Source: a virus. From it: 64,000 bases of DNA. The stretch spans positions 62,001 to 126,000 of IMG/VR virus record IMGVR_UViG_3300025151_008277; one strand, written 5' to 3'. The number at the start of each line of letters is the position of its first letter. The first letter of the stretch is position 1. Shown piece after piece: positions 15,551 through 23,985 of the stretch. Position numbers and translations under genes: made by a program. Under the pieces are notes generated by a model. The model had not been told where the DNA came from, made no database searches, and saw nothing but the letters and a program-made list of their open reading frames with translations.

Positions 15551-16606
15551 TTATCTTAAATCTTCTATATTTTTAGTTAAGTCTTCTATTGCTCCTTTAT
15601 ACCCTTTGTATTTAAAAATATCTTTCTCGCGAAAGAACTCTACAACTCTACCATAATTGAGTTTATTCTCTCTTGTAAAATCACATATAAACCTATTCAT
15701 TTCATCTAACCATATGTGATAATATCTCATGGCTTCTGGGTCTGTATTTTTATCATGCTTTTTATAGTAGTACTCTCGAGCTACAGCCCAATCGATAATA
15801 AAGGTATGCTGAAAGCTTATTTGGTTTTTGAGCCCAAAATAACCCCATCTTATTTCTGGCGGTGCATGTCTTAAACTAGCCCAGTATTCATCCCATATGT
15901 TAGGATGGTTATCTCTTTTATTAGCGAGAATATCGGCTGACATTACTGTCATATTTTTATGGTATTGGTCCATTGCTCGCGGTTCCCCACCAAACATTTG
16001 ATCACCTATTTGTAGAACCCCCTTTCTCACATCTATATATGGTATACCTATTACTGATTCAAACTCCGCTCTGTTATTTACATACTTAACCCAGTCATAA
16101 AAATAATTCTTATGAAACCTATGATCAAATTTTCCATTATACCAATAAAAATCAGGTCTTATCCTCACAACATAATCATATTCAAAGTCGTTTTCTAATT
16201 CATATTGTCTTCTCAGCTCAAGAACTCTCTCAGCTTGATAAAATTGACCGAAATACATATAATTCCAATGCTTCGCGGCTTGTAAATCGTCTTTATCAGA
16301 TATGTTTTCTTCTATTATTTTTCTTATACCTTCATCGTCTGATTCAATCTTCATTGAAACAGGTTTAATAACATTTTTAACATTGTCTATAACTGCACTA
16401 GGAAGCTTTTCTGTGTGCGGGTCACCTGCAATATCTGCAAAAAGAGTATGTTTACGAGTTATGTAATCAGGAGCGTATATAAAATAATCGATTTGAGAGT
16501 CATAATAAAAATAATCAAAGGTTTCTTTTATATTTTCCAACGTTAAATGAACATCTCTCAACTGAGAGCTAATACACACTGCTAATCTGTTAAGTTTTTT
16601 TACCAT
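15551..16606 (-). CDS. Putative glycosyltransferase-like protein
   Basis: 351 residues starting near L-A-V-C-I-S-S-Q-L-R and with a central Y-V-V-R-I-R-P-D-F-Y-W block, the same arrangement as in the gene at 9263-10009. R-x-R-x-D is a conserved core in this polysaccharide-cluster family, thought to be nucleotide-sugar related. No membrane segment. It lies two bases downstream of a radical SAM gene on the minus strand. Confidence 0.6.
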   Translation of the reverse strand: MVKKLNRLAVCISSQLRDVHLTLENIKETFDYFYYDSQIDYFIYAPDYITRKHTLFADIAGDPHTEKLPSAVIDNVKNVIKPVSMKIESDDEGIRKIIEENISDKDDLQAAKHWNYMYFGQFYQAERVLELRRQYELENDFEYDYVVRIRPDFYWYNGKFDHRFHKNYFYDWVKYVNNRAEFESVIGIPYIDVRKGVLQIGDQMFGGEPRAMDQYHKNMTVMSADILANKRDNHPNIWDEYWASLRHAPPEIRWGYFGLKNQISFQHTFIIDWAVAREYYYKKHDKNTDPEAMRYYHIWLDEMNRFICDFTRENKLNYGRVVEFFREKDIFKYKGYKGAIEDLTKNIEDLR

Positions 16607-16608
16607 TT

Positions 16609-17664
16609 CTAAAAATAATCTGATATGTTACCTTTTTCTAGTTTATCATACTCTTGTATATTTTTAAGTACGTTCAAAAAATCGTTATGCGATGGATGTC
16701 TCTTATCGAAAATATCATGTTTCATAAAATCTATAGGAGTAAATGTGCCCCAGTTAACTATTCTTGAAGTAGCGCATCTAAAATTATACTTTCGAGCTAT
16801 ATCTAAAAATTGAGGTATTGTTTTATAGTTATTATATTGTACAACCATATCCAATCTCACATCTTCTACTTTACCTTCTTTTTGTAATTTGCTTATAAAT
16901 TCTAAATTTTGATTGACATTATTCCAGTTACCACCTACTCGAGTTAAATTATAAGCTTCTTCTGTACCTGCATCAAGACTAACGATAACATCTACATGAA
17001 ACTTATGTAAGTTTTGTAGGCCTTCCCATCTTTTTTCATTAAAAAGAACACCGTTAGTTTGTAACGTTATATGTAATAGAGGGTTCTTGCTATAATTTAA
17101 TTGCTTCAAAAGATCAAAAAAGTGTTTCGAACCAAAAGGGTCTCCAGACCCGGTAACAATTAAGTTAATTAGCTTTTTTTCTGAATGTACATACTTAAGA
17201 ACAGCTTTATTTATTTCAGTTAATTTGTCAAATTGTTTTTTATGCGTTTCTTTCGTATAATATATAAAATCATTTCTACAAGAAGGACACTTCAAATTGC
17301 ATGATCTATCATAACATAAGTTTATAATATCTGGTTTATCTGCTTGGGTTAAACCAAATTCTAATATTGTAGAAAATTTAGATCCTATTTTACCTGATCT
17401 TACTTCATTCAACGTAGGTAAGGAGTTACTCGCTATATCCGGGCATAATTTCTTATTACAGTACTTAAAACTTCCATCAAGAATTGACCTTCTAAATTCT
17501 TTTGCTTTTTCTCCGTTCCAAACCCCTTCAATATCTAAATCATCTGTAGTCTTACCAACGTAATTATGATTTACCCATGTAGGACAACAATTATAAATTT
17601 CATTCTCTTGTATTTCAAAAAACCCCCATGGTTTGTAGCAAAATTTATCTTTTAAATCAATCAT
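16609..17664 (-). CDS. Radical SAM protein with N-terminal SPASM-like domain
   Basis: 351 residues. The radical SAM cluster motif is C122-x3-C126-x2-C129 (C-N-L-K-C-P-S-C), followed by a G-S-G-D-P-F segment in place of G-G-E-P. Before it, a cysteine-bearing region (C9, C26, C27, C69, C74) with W-N-G and F-R-R-S-I resembles the SPASM/twitch auxiliary cluster domain, here placed N-terminally. The substrate may be a peptide, sugar or cofactor. Co-oriented with the glycosyltransferase-like gene downstream. Confidence 0.82.
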   Translation of the reverse strand: MIDLKDKFCYKPWGFFEIQENEIYNCCPTWVNHNYVGKTTDDLDIEGVWNGEKAKEFRRSILDGSFKYCNKKLCPDIASNSLPTLNEVRSGKIGSKFSTILEFGLTQADKPDIINLCYDRSCNLKCPSCRNDFIYYTKETHKKQFDKLTEINKAVLKYVHSEKKLINLIVTGSGDPFGSKHFFDLLKQLNYSKNPLLHITLQTNGVLFNEKRWEGLQNLHKFHVDVIVSLDAGTEEAYNLTRVGGNWNNVNQNLEFISKLQKEGKVEDVRLDMVVQYNNYKTIPQFLDIARKYNFRCATSRIVNWGTFTPIDFMKHDIFDKRHPSHNDFLNVLKNIQEYDKLEKGNISDYF

Positions 17665-17667
17665 ATG

Positions 17668-17696
17668 TTGTTGATATTTTCAGAATATACTATAAT
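17668..17696 (+). promoter_or_regulatory. Sigma-70-like promoter with a normal leader
   Basis: TTGTTG, 17-base spacer, TATAAT, then 24 bases to the ATG at 17721. Unlike the start-codon-abutting class it leaves a real leader. Confidence 0.5.
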
Positions 17697-17720
17697 TTAT
17701 ATAAGAGATAGCTAAAAGCC

Positions 17721-18074
17721 ATGGAAATTACATATAATAGCGAAACAATTACCCTAAATGAGGAGAAATTCGAAGATATTGAGTATTTTGACATAAAAAC
17801 CCCAAAAACAATCACCGACGACGGGTCTGAAATTTATTGGTGTCCGTTTGAGTGGGATTGGCGCATAATTAATCATAAAGATCAAATGGAAAAGCGGTTT
17901 AAGAATTGTATGAAGACAATTTATTTTACCGAGAAAGTATTTTTAGTTGAAAAGAAGTCAATGCGCAAGCACTTCAAAGACGGTAAATTAGTTGATGTGT
18001 GCCTATTGCCAATTGGTATCTATGTATATTGGGATAATGATACTGAGGAATGGTCTTTTCTTGGTTATAAGTAA
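17721..18074 (+). CDS. Hypothetical protein (117 aa)
   Basis: A beta-rich, Trp- and Tyr-rich soluble protein with no recognised domain. Its stop overlaps the start of the next glycosyltransferase (ATG after TAA sharing one base), so it is probably co-translated with it. A promoter lies 24 bases upstream. Confidence 0.65.
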   Translation: MEITYNSETITLNEEKFEDIEYFDIKTPKTITDDGSEIYWCPFEWDWRIINHKDQMEKRFKNCMKTIYFTEKVFLVEKKSMRKHFKDGKLVDVCLLPIGIYVYWDNDTEEWSFLGYK

Positions 18075-19021
18075 TGCCTTCATGTAGAATTTACTATTGG
18101 GATAACGGGGTTGGAGTTAAAACTGATGCAGCTCTTATTTCTGAATGCTTAAGTAAGAAATTTGAGTGCGAGATATTCGATTTTTCTTATTCAGAATGTA
18201 ATGAAAATTATTTTAATTATACAGTAGAAAAAAAGCCTGTCGATGTTGGTATTTTTGTACAAAATTATTATACAGATTTACTGTCCGATAATAAAATCAA
18301 TATTTTAATTATTAATGAAGAGTGGTTAGCTTTTGAAGACTTAGATGGTCTTAAAAATTTCGACCACGTTATAGTTAAAAGCGAGTACGCAAAAAAATTA
18401 TTATTCGAAGCTCATCCGAGTATTCATGTTTTGCATTTTTGGTCGAGAGATCTATATTCAGATTACTACTCTGGATTTAAAAATAATGACGTACTTCATT
18501 TCGCAGGTAAGTCTATGCAGAAGAATACTGAGAGTGTTATTAATAACACTGATATACATATATTTGACAGTAACGGTCGTTTTAAAGATGTAAGAACCGA
18601 AAAATATTATTATAATTTTATTTCCGATAACAAGTTACAGCGAGTTTTTAACGTATGTGATACTCACATATGTCCTTCATTATATGAAGCTCATGGACAT
18701 TATTTTTTCGAAGCATTATTATGCAATAAAAAAGTTATAGCATCTAAATGTCCGGTATGGGAAGAAATAATTGATCCCGAATATTTAGTTTTTGTTGAAA
18801 CAAGTGCTTGTGTTATAAGTAGCTCTGATCATGATTGGCTTAACGGTGAGCAATCTCAAGGTAAATTTACTAAGTTTCCATTTAGAAGAGGATTTATAGT
18901 ACAATCTGAAGCTATAAATGCGGCTTTAGAAAGTAGTAAATTTAAAAAACCAAGAAAGTATATCCTAGATTTATTTTCTAACAATCAAAAAAAGTTTTTT
19001 GACTTTTTTACAAACCTATAA
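18074..19021 (+). CDS. Family 4-like glycosyltransferase (GT-B fold)
   Basis: 315 residues. The C-terminal half has I-C-P-S-L-Y-E-A-H-G-H-Y-F-F-E-A-L followed by K-K-V-I-A-S near 200-225, the E-x7-E nucleotide-sugar phosphate site of GT4 enzymes. The N-terminal half is a shortened acceptor domain. It has no membrane anchor and probably acts on a cytoplasmic acceptor. It converges with the next minus-strand gene, overlapping by 6 bases. Confidence 0.8.
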   Translation: MPSCRIYYWDNGVGVKTDAALISECLSKKFECEIFDFSYSECNENYFNYTVEKKPVDVGIFVQNYYTDLLSDNKINILIINEEWLAFEDLDGLKNFDHVIVKSEYAKKLLFEAHPSIHVLHFWSRDLYSDYYSGFKNNDVLHFAGKSMQKNTESVINNTDIHIFDSNGRFKDVRTEKYYYNFISDNKLQRVFNVCDTHICPSLYEAHGHYFFEALLCNKKVIASKCPVWEEIIDPEYLVFVETSACVISSSDHDWLNGEQSQGKFTKFPFRRGFIVQSEAINAALESSKFKKPRKYILDLFSNNQKKFFDFFTNL

Positions 19022-19921
19022 TAATTTATTATATAAATTTTTAAGCTCAAAAAACTCTTCATTATCTAGATTATATTTGTTTGTAAGTTGATCTAAAGAA
19101 TTTATACATTCCTCTACACTAAACTTTATAAGATTCATATCCTCTATTTGTCTTAAAGTGGTTATAGAAGAAATATGATTAAAATTTATCGTATGAATTT
19201 TCTTTGAGTAGTGTTGAAGTACATTTGAACTCTTTAAAATAAAATCTATACCATTATGATGGTATAAATGATTCAAATTTTTTTTAAAAAATCTATTAAT
19301 TAAAAATAAACTATTTACTTCTTTTTTTAAAAACCTACTAATTACTCGAAATTTTTCTTTAAAAGGATTTATAATCTTTACTATACTTTTTCGTTTATTT
19401 TTTAAAGGTAGTTCTGTAATTGAAGTTAAAAAAGAGTTTACCGAGCTTTTAGATACTAAAAAGTATTTGTTAAAATCTTCTTTAGTTATGTAAAATAGAG
19501 AATGATTACTCTGAATAATTATATCTTTACCTACATAATTGGTCTTACTTATTAAATCTGCGTAAAACCAATCCCATATATAAAGGTAGCTTTCTTTATA
19601 TAAAATTTTATCTTCTATTTTATTAATAATTAAATCATCATCATCTTGACTATAAAATAATATATCTTCCTCTATTTTATTAGACATAAAATATGTAAGA
19701 AAATCCATATAATTATAAAACACTAAATCAAAGTTTTGTTTAATTATATTTCTTATTACGATATCTCTAATTTCAGATCGAAAATCCCAGTAATCATATT
19801 GTAAGGAGTTTTCCCAATCTTTAATTTTTTCTTCAAGTATTATTTTATTTTGTTTACCATACGTAAACTCTCTACCCGCAATATAATCCTTACTACCTCT
19901 TATTAAACAAACTTTTATCAT
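19016..19921 (-). CDS. Hypothetical protein, possible glycosyltransferase
   Basis: 301 residues, very rich in Lys, Asn and Ile. Around residue 90 it has F-Y-S-Q-D-D-D-D, an acidic cluster like the metal site of marine-phage glycosyltransferase-like proteins, and W-D-W-F-Y-A-D about 25 residues on. The C-terminal half is helical and unrecognised. It overlaps the end of the upstream GT9 gene by 4 bases, suggesting one minus-strand transcript. Function not established. Confidence 0.55.
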   Translation of the reverse strand: MIKVCLIRGSKDYIAGREFTYGKQNKIILEEKIKDWENSLQYDYWDFRSEIRDIVIRNIIKQNFDLVFYNYMDFLTYFMSNKIEEDILFYSQDDDDLIINKIEDKILYKESYLYIWDWFYADLISKTNYVGKDIIIQSNHSLFYITKEDFNKYFLVSKSSVNSFLTSITELPLKNKRKSIVKIINPFKEKFRVISRFLKKEVNSLFLINRFFKKNLNHLYHHNGIDFILKSSNVLQHYSKKIHTINFNHISSITTLRQIEDMNLIKFSVEECINSLDQLTNKYNLDNEEFFELKNLYNKLL

Positions 19922-20742
19922 TTTATATTCTTTAATATTTCTTTATATTCGATTTGCTGACAAGGTATTTGTTTAATTATATCTGTCCGTTTACATTTAT
20001 TCCAAGAAGCACACCCTACGCAATAAATTAAATCCTTTAAAATCTTCATATTATTATCTGGAAATAGTAAGTTTACATTATTTGATTGGCTTAATGTAAT
20101 AATTTTTTTATTGTAACCGTTAGCTATGTGGAGCGGTCCTGTTACAGGTGTGATGATTGTATCACATAAGTATATAAACGTAGTTATATCTAATACATTG
20201 TTGATTGGTAATTTAGGTATATTTGTTTTATCATAATCTAGTATAAAAGAGGTGCCGGGCAAGTTTTCTGCTGTCTTCTCCATAATATGTATAGGTATCT
20301 TTCTAGTAATATCACTATAAGACCCGTGTACAAATATATACCACGGTTTTTTAAAATTTTCTAGATATTTTGTTTTTTCAATAACTTTATCTTTATAAAT
20401 TTTTAACTCAGGTTTTTGTATTTTATAATCTATTTTTTTGTTATGCTTTTTTAAAAAATTATTAGTTTTATTTATCCAATATTTTGGTTCTGCATCTTTT
20501 CGAGTAAGAGTATTGTTAATATTAACATATTCATATACACCATCATAATCAATATCTATTCTCCCTTCGTATTCATTAGTGTGATATACATTAGTAATAT
20601 ATGGAGATAGCAGACCTACTTCTTTATATTGTTCTGAAACTATTAAAGTAACTTCATAACCAATACTAACAAGTTTTTCCGCTACTATAAAAGTAGTAAT
20701 TATATCACCGATCGCTCCTGACCTCTTTAAAGTTATATTCAT
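19918..20742 (-). CDS. Family 9 glycosyltransferase (heptosyltransferase-like)
   Basis: 274 residues from the ATG that precedes N-I-T-L-K-R-S-G-A-I-G-D-I, the nucleotide/acceptor loop that begins GT9 enzymes. A longer frame from 20802 would run through the divergent gene's start. The second signature T-P-V-T-G-P-L-H-I-A is the donor-site block of ADP-heptose:LPS heptosyltransferases. C-terminal cysteines near C-V-G-C-A-S-W-N-K-C may bind a metal. It could transfer the heptose-like sugar made by the transketolase/SIS/kinase genes. Confidence 0.75.
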   Translation of the reverse strand: MNITLKRSGAIGDIITTFIVAEKLVSIGYEVTLIVSEQYKEVGLLSPYITNVYHTNEYEGRIDIDYDGVYEYVNINNTLTRKDAEPKYWINKTNNFLKKHNKKIDYKIQKPELKIYKDKVIEKTKYLENFKKPWYIFVHGSYSDITRKIPIHIMEKTAENLPGTSFILDYDKTNIPKLPINNVLDITTFIYLCDTIITPVTGPLHIANGYNKKIITLSQSNNVNLLFPDNNMKILKDLIYCVGCASWNKCKRTDIIKQIPCQQIEYKEILKNIK

Positions 20743-20758
20743 TTGTGTATATAATATT

Positions 20759-21541
20759 ATGGTAGTATTCGCTAATATTAAAACAGATCCGGAGAATTTC
20801 AATAATACTGGAAACCGTTTCTGTACTCCTTACATTTATTATAAATTCCCATTTGATTGTACTCATAGGTGTATTGTTGGGGATTCTTTTAATGAAGAAG
20901 AGTATCCGTTAGTTTTAGGCGGTGGTGGAATGTTCCAAGGTTGGTTTATTGATAATGTATTTCCTAAATTTAAAAATAAAATAAAAATAGTATGGGGATC
21001 CGGTACTAATTACCACCATACTAGTGAATATATTTTACCAGAGTTCCTCAACAAGTGGGATATGGTAGGTGTGAGAGATAAAGAGACAGATTTTTTTCGT
21101 AATAACAATATTGAGTACGATTGGGTGCCCTGTGTTAGTTGTAAAAATGAGTTATTTGATATTTCGTATACTTCAAAGCACGATATTGTTATCTATGAGC
21201 ACTTACACGCTCCTATTGATATTGATTTTTTACCTAATGCTCCAAAGCTTAATAATATAGGAGGTAATCTCGAAGAGAAAATTAATTTTATAGGATCAGG
21301 AGATATTGTTATTACTAATTCCTATCACGGAGCCTACTGGGGATTACTTTTAAATAAAAAGGTTATTATATATAAACCATTTGCAAATAGATATCTTTAT
21401 TTCCCATGGGATATAAGTATAGCTCATGAGTGGGATATTAAAGATACAATAAAGTCATGCACTAGTTTTAATATTCTACAAGAGTGTAGAGAAGCTAATG
21501 ATGATTTTTATCAAAGAGTTTGCAATCTTATATTAAACTAA
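20759..21541 (+). CDS. Polysaccharide pyruvyl transferase-like protein
   Basis: 260 residues. L-G-G-G-G-M-F near 56-62 and T-N-S-Y-H-G-A-Y-W-G-L-L-L near 186-198 are the two hallmark blocks of PF04230 pyruvyl transferases, which add a pyruvate ketal from phosphoenolpyruvate to sugars. It is divergent from the GT9 gene by 16 bases and converges with the next gene, overlapping by 14 bases. Pyruvylation would add negative charge to a glycan. Confidence 0.75.
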   Translation: MVVFANIKTDPENFNNTGNRFCTPYIYYKFPFDCTHRCIVGDSFNEEEYPLVLGGGGMFQGWFIDNVFPKFKNKIKIVWGSGTNYHHTSEYILPEFLNKWDMVGVRDKETDFFRNNNIEYDWVPCVSCKNELFDISYTSKHDIVIYEHLHAPIDIDFLPNAPKLNNIGGNLEEKINFIGSGDIVITNSYHGAYWGLLLNKKVIIYKPFANRYLYFPWDISIAHEWDIKDTIKSCTSFNILQECREANDDFYQRVCNLILN

Positions 21542-22466
21542 CAAAATCTCTTTTGTAAATATTTTTTAGTAAGTGTTTTTTCTCTAAATTTACACTAACT
21601 GCAACACAGTCATTTATACCGCCGTGTATAGTCAAACAATCTTTTGTTTCTTCTACATTTTGAGGGAAGAATATATCTACTACCCATGTAGAGTTAGTTC
21701 TACTTCTCCAATTGACAAACTCTTTTCTCTGTTCTTTATTATAATTATCAAATGAACCAAATAATGGTATTCTGTTATAAGAAATAGGTATATAATCTTT
21801 AGTAACTTCCATTATACCGCAAAAGTATTTCAACTCCCCTGCTATACCATACAATGTAGATGGATCTTCAACACAATATTCTTTTATAATTTTAGTTTTT
21901 ATACTACTATGAAATATAGTATATGTTTTATTTCTTAATTTAAATGTGTTAGTGCTTAGCCTTGGTATACCATATTTCTTTATCCAAGGTTCCCATTTTT
22001 TATTCTTTTCAAGTTTAACAATATTCCGATTGTTGCTATTATATATTTCTAATGGCTCTATTTTGTAAATAAATTTCCTATTATGTATTTGCCAGTTCTT
22101 TTCGTAAGCCCTATTATTTAAATTATAGATATCACAACTTCTTTTTTTTATAGAACTATGACCCATCTTACACCCTAATACACTTGTAGTTTTTTTATCA
22201 AAGTAAGTTAAACAAAATGTGAATTTACTTTTATTATAAAATCTCGGATCCTCGTATGATTCAAGGAAAAGACCATCTGTATTACTCTCTACTAAAATAT
22301 TATCTTGTTTATCTACTATACTACTTAAAACAAAATCTACTTCATCCACGTATCTTTCCCTTCTGTATATAGGTGTATCATTTAAACAAGACATATTTAA
22401 ATAATTCTCATAACCATCAAAGGATTTGTGTTCCTTTATATCGAAATCTTTTACTAATGGACCCAT
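21528..22466 (-). CDS. Beta-propeller glycosidase/phosphorylase-like protein (GH130/GH43 type)
   Basis: 312 residues. E-D-P-R-F near 71-75, E-K-N-W near 120, a central R-L-S-T-N-T segment and the C-terminal F-F-P-Q-N...I-H-G-G-I-N-D block follow the layout of five-bladed propeller glycosidases and mannoside phosphorylases. No signal peptide, so it acts in the cytoplasm if active. The catalytic residues cannot be assigned securely by eye, and a non-enzymatic glycan-binding role is possible. Confidence 0.5.
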   Translation of the reverse strand: MGPLVKDFDIKEHKSFDGYENYLNMSCLNDTPIYRRERYVDEVDFVLSSIVDKQDNILVESNTDGLFLESYEDPRFYNKSKFTFCLTYFDKKTTSVLGCKMGHSSIKKRSCDIYNLNNRAYEKNWQIHNRKFIYKIEPLEIYNSNNRNIVKLEKNKKWEPWIKKYGIPRLSTNTFKLRNKTYTIFHSSIKTKIIKEYCVEDPSTLYGIAGELKYFCGIMEVTKDYIPISYNRIPLFGSFDNYNKEQRKEFVNWRSRTNSTWVVDIFFPQNVEETKDCLTIHGGINDCVAVSVNLEKKHLLKNIYKRDFVSLI

Positions 22467-22511
22467 CTAAAAATGCTTGAAATTAATTATTTTGTTTCCT
22501 TAAAATATCTC

Positions 22512-22539
22512 TTGATAAAATTAAGATAGATAATATTAT
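22512..22539 (+). promoter_or_regulatory. Sigma-70-like promoter of the DUF366 gene, start-codon-abutting
   Basis: TTGATA, 16-base spacer, TATTAT, then 6 bases to the ATG at 22546. Geometry identical to that of folE2, queD and the dpdA operon. Confidence 0.7.
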
Positions 22540-22545
22540 CGTTGT

Positions 22546-23142
22546 ATGATTCTGCAAGGACAAGAAGAAACTAAAATTTATGATGGTAATCTCATCCATA
22601 ATCGGTTTGCTTATAAATACTTTGGCAAAAAAACACTACCTATCGGAAATATTATTGCTTTTCGTGCTCCAATGCATGTAGAAGCAGAAGGAATGATTGA
22701 TAATGAAGACCTTATTAATAATGATTATATTTACTCTGATGACGCTATTAATTTTTGCTGGGAACTTCCTAATATTTGTCCTCTTGGTGCTGTTGCATTT
22801 CAGAGATTGCTTAACACGCAGATTGCAAACATTCTTTCAACGAAATACCTCAAGAAGCCCATCGAAGTAGACGGGGATGATCTTATTGTTCATGCAGAAC
22901 ATAATCAGCATAACATTATTCAGCAAAAAGGTAAGTGTAGCGTAAGCATTACCTACTCAAAAGATAATGTCGCTATTGGTCACACCGCTATTAACATAAC
23001 TGCAGGTAAGAAAGCTCCTGCTTTTGCTTTTAGTACAGAGCTAAAAGATAATGAATCTATTGATTTCATGAAAGATGTTATTGATGTGTTTTATGAAATG
23101 GCTGATGATATGTTTATCGCTACTACTAAAGTGATTGTATGA
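22546..23142 (+). CDS. DUF366 family protein
   Basis: 198 residues matching the DUF366 layout: I-I-A-F-R-A-P-M near 38-45, M-I-D-N-E-D, I-Y-S-D-D-A near 63-68, Q-R-L-L, a G-D-D-L segment and the closing A-T-T-K-V. The family is best known from archaea and I know no settled function for it. Its promoter is of the same special class as the 7-deazaguanine genes, so a role in that modification is worth testing. It heads an operon that continues into replication-type genes. Confidence 0.72.
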   Translation: MILQGQEETKIYDGNLIHNRFAYKYFGKKTLPIGNIIAFRAPMHVEAEGMIDNEDLINNDYIYSDDAINFCWELPNICPLGAVAFQRLLNTQIANILSTKYLKKPIEVDGDDLIVHAEHNQHNIIQQKGKCSVSITYSKDNVAIGHTAINITAGKKAPAFAFSTELKDNESIDFMKDVIDVFYEMADDMFIATTKVIV

Positions 23143-23507
23143 CGTTATTTGACTTCCTTAACAATATAACACATGATAAGAATAAGCCTGAATTAGATAT
23201 ATCAGACTTATCTAATTACAGCCCTTATATTATTAATCGCTTTTTGTCTCAATACAGTCCTGAGATAAGTTATATAATCAATCATACTGTAAACAAAACG
23301 TGTGAGACTAATTCAGATAAAGAGCATCATTATAAATTTTTAACTTATGCATTACCTGCGTTGAAGAAAAAATTTATACGTTATATTAAGAAGAAAAATG
23401 AAAAAAATAAAGATTTTACTAAGTGTGCTTCTTTACATGAAATATCGAAAAGAGAGGTAGATTTGTATTTTAAAGAATTTAATGTAAATATAGAAAATTA
23501 TGAGTGA
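23139..23507 (+). CDS. Clamp-loader small subunit-like protein (gp62-like)
   Basis: 122 residues. The order D-F-L-N-x-I, Y-S-P-Y-I-I-N-R-F-L-S, H-Y-K-F-L, a basic K-K-K-F-I-R-Y-I-K-K-K stretch and I-S-K-R-E-V resembles the gp62 clamp-loader subunit of marine T4-like phages, which works with gp44 to load the sliding clamp. It is shorter than T4 gp62 (187 residues). Identification is by pattern only. The start overlaps the DUF366 stop by 4 bases. Confidence 0.5.
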   Translation: MTLFDFLNNITHDKNKPELDISDLSNYSPYIINRFLSQYSPEISYIINHTVNKTCETNSDKEHHYKFLTYALPALKKKFIRYIKKKNEKNKDFTKCASLHEISKREVDLYFKEFNVNIENYE

Positions 23508-23985
23508 GTTTGAAAAGGCCCTTGATAAGTCAGGTATTGAACTGACAGATTCTCAACGCGATGCGTTTGATGTTACTGCTAAAAGAAGTTTAATTAATCT
23601 TGATACCTATGAAAATGATACTTTCAGTTTATTAGGTTATAAACTTAGAACAGTTTTAGATGATATTCTTTTAGTTCAATATGTAGATCTATCTAATGAT
23701 GGTAAATCTATTATGCGTAATGGTATTTTAATTCCGTTAGCGCAAGTTCAGCGTACATGGCGTATTGCTCGAGTAATCCTTAAAGGACCGCTATGCAAAT
23801 ACACTAACGTTGGTGACTATATTTGTTTTCCTGATGACAAAGGTATTAAAGTAGATAATATTTCTGTCGCTGGAATCGAAGGATCAGCTAGAGATTGCGT
23901 ATTTTTAAATGAAGCGCGAATCTTTGGTGTTTGTGATCCTGAAGAAATCGAAGTAGTAAACAACGAACAAAATGAAGATCAGTAG
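23500..23985 (+). CDS. GroES-like co-chaperonin candidate (gp31-like)
   Basis: 161 residues. The middle has the GroES order: D-D-I-L-L-V-Q near 55, a mobile-loop-like stretch ending G-I-L-I-P, then V-G-D-Y-I-C-F-P and a final F-L-N-E-A-R-I-F-G-V. T4 gp31 replaces GroES so that host GroEL can fold the capsid protein. Here both ends are extended beyond the about 95-residue core. Identification is by pattern, with no search done. Confidence 0.55.
   Translation: MSEFEKALDKSGIELTDSQRDAFDVTAKRSLINLDTYENDTFSLLGYKLRTVLDDILLVQYVDLSNDGKSIMRNGILIPLAQVQRTWRIARVILKGPLCKYTNVGDYICFPDDKGIKVDNISVAGIEGSARDCVFLNEARIFGVCDPEEIEVVNNEQNEDQ

Noticed and set aside
20743-20802. Longer start of the GT9 gene
   Set aside because: It would run through the start of the divergent pyruvyltransferase gene, and the GT9 fold begins at the ATG at 20742.
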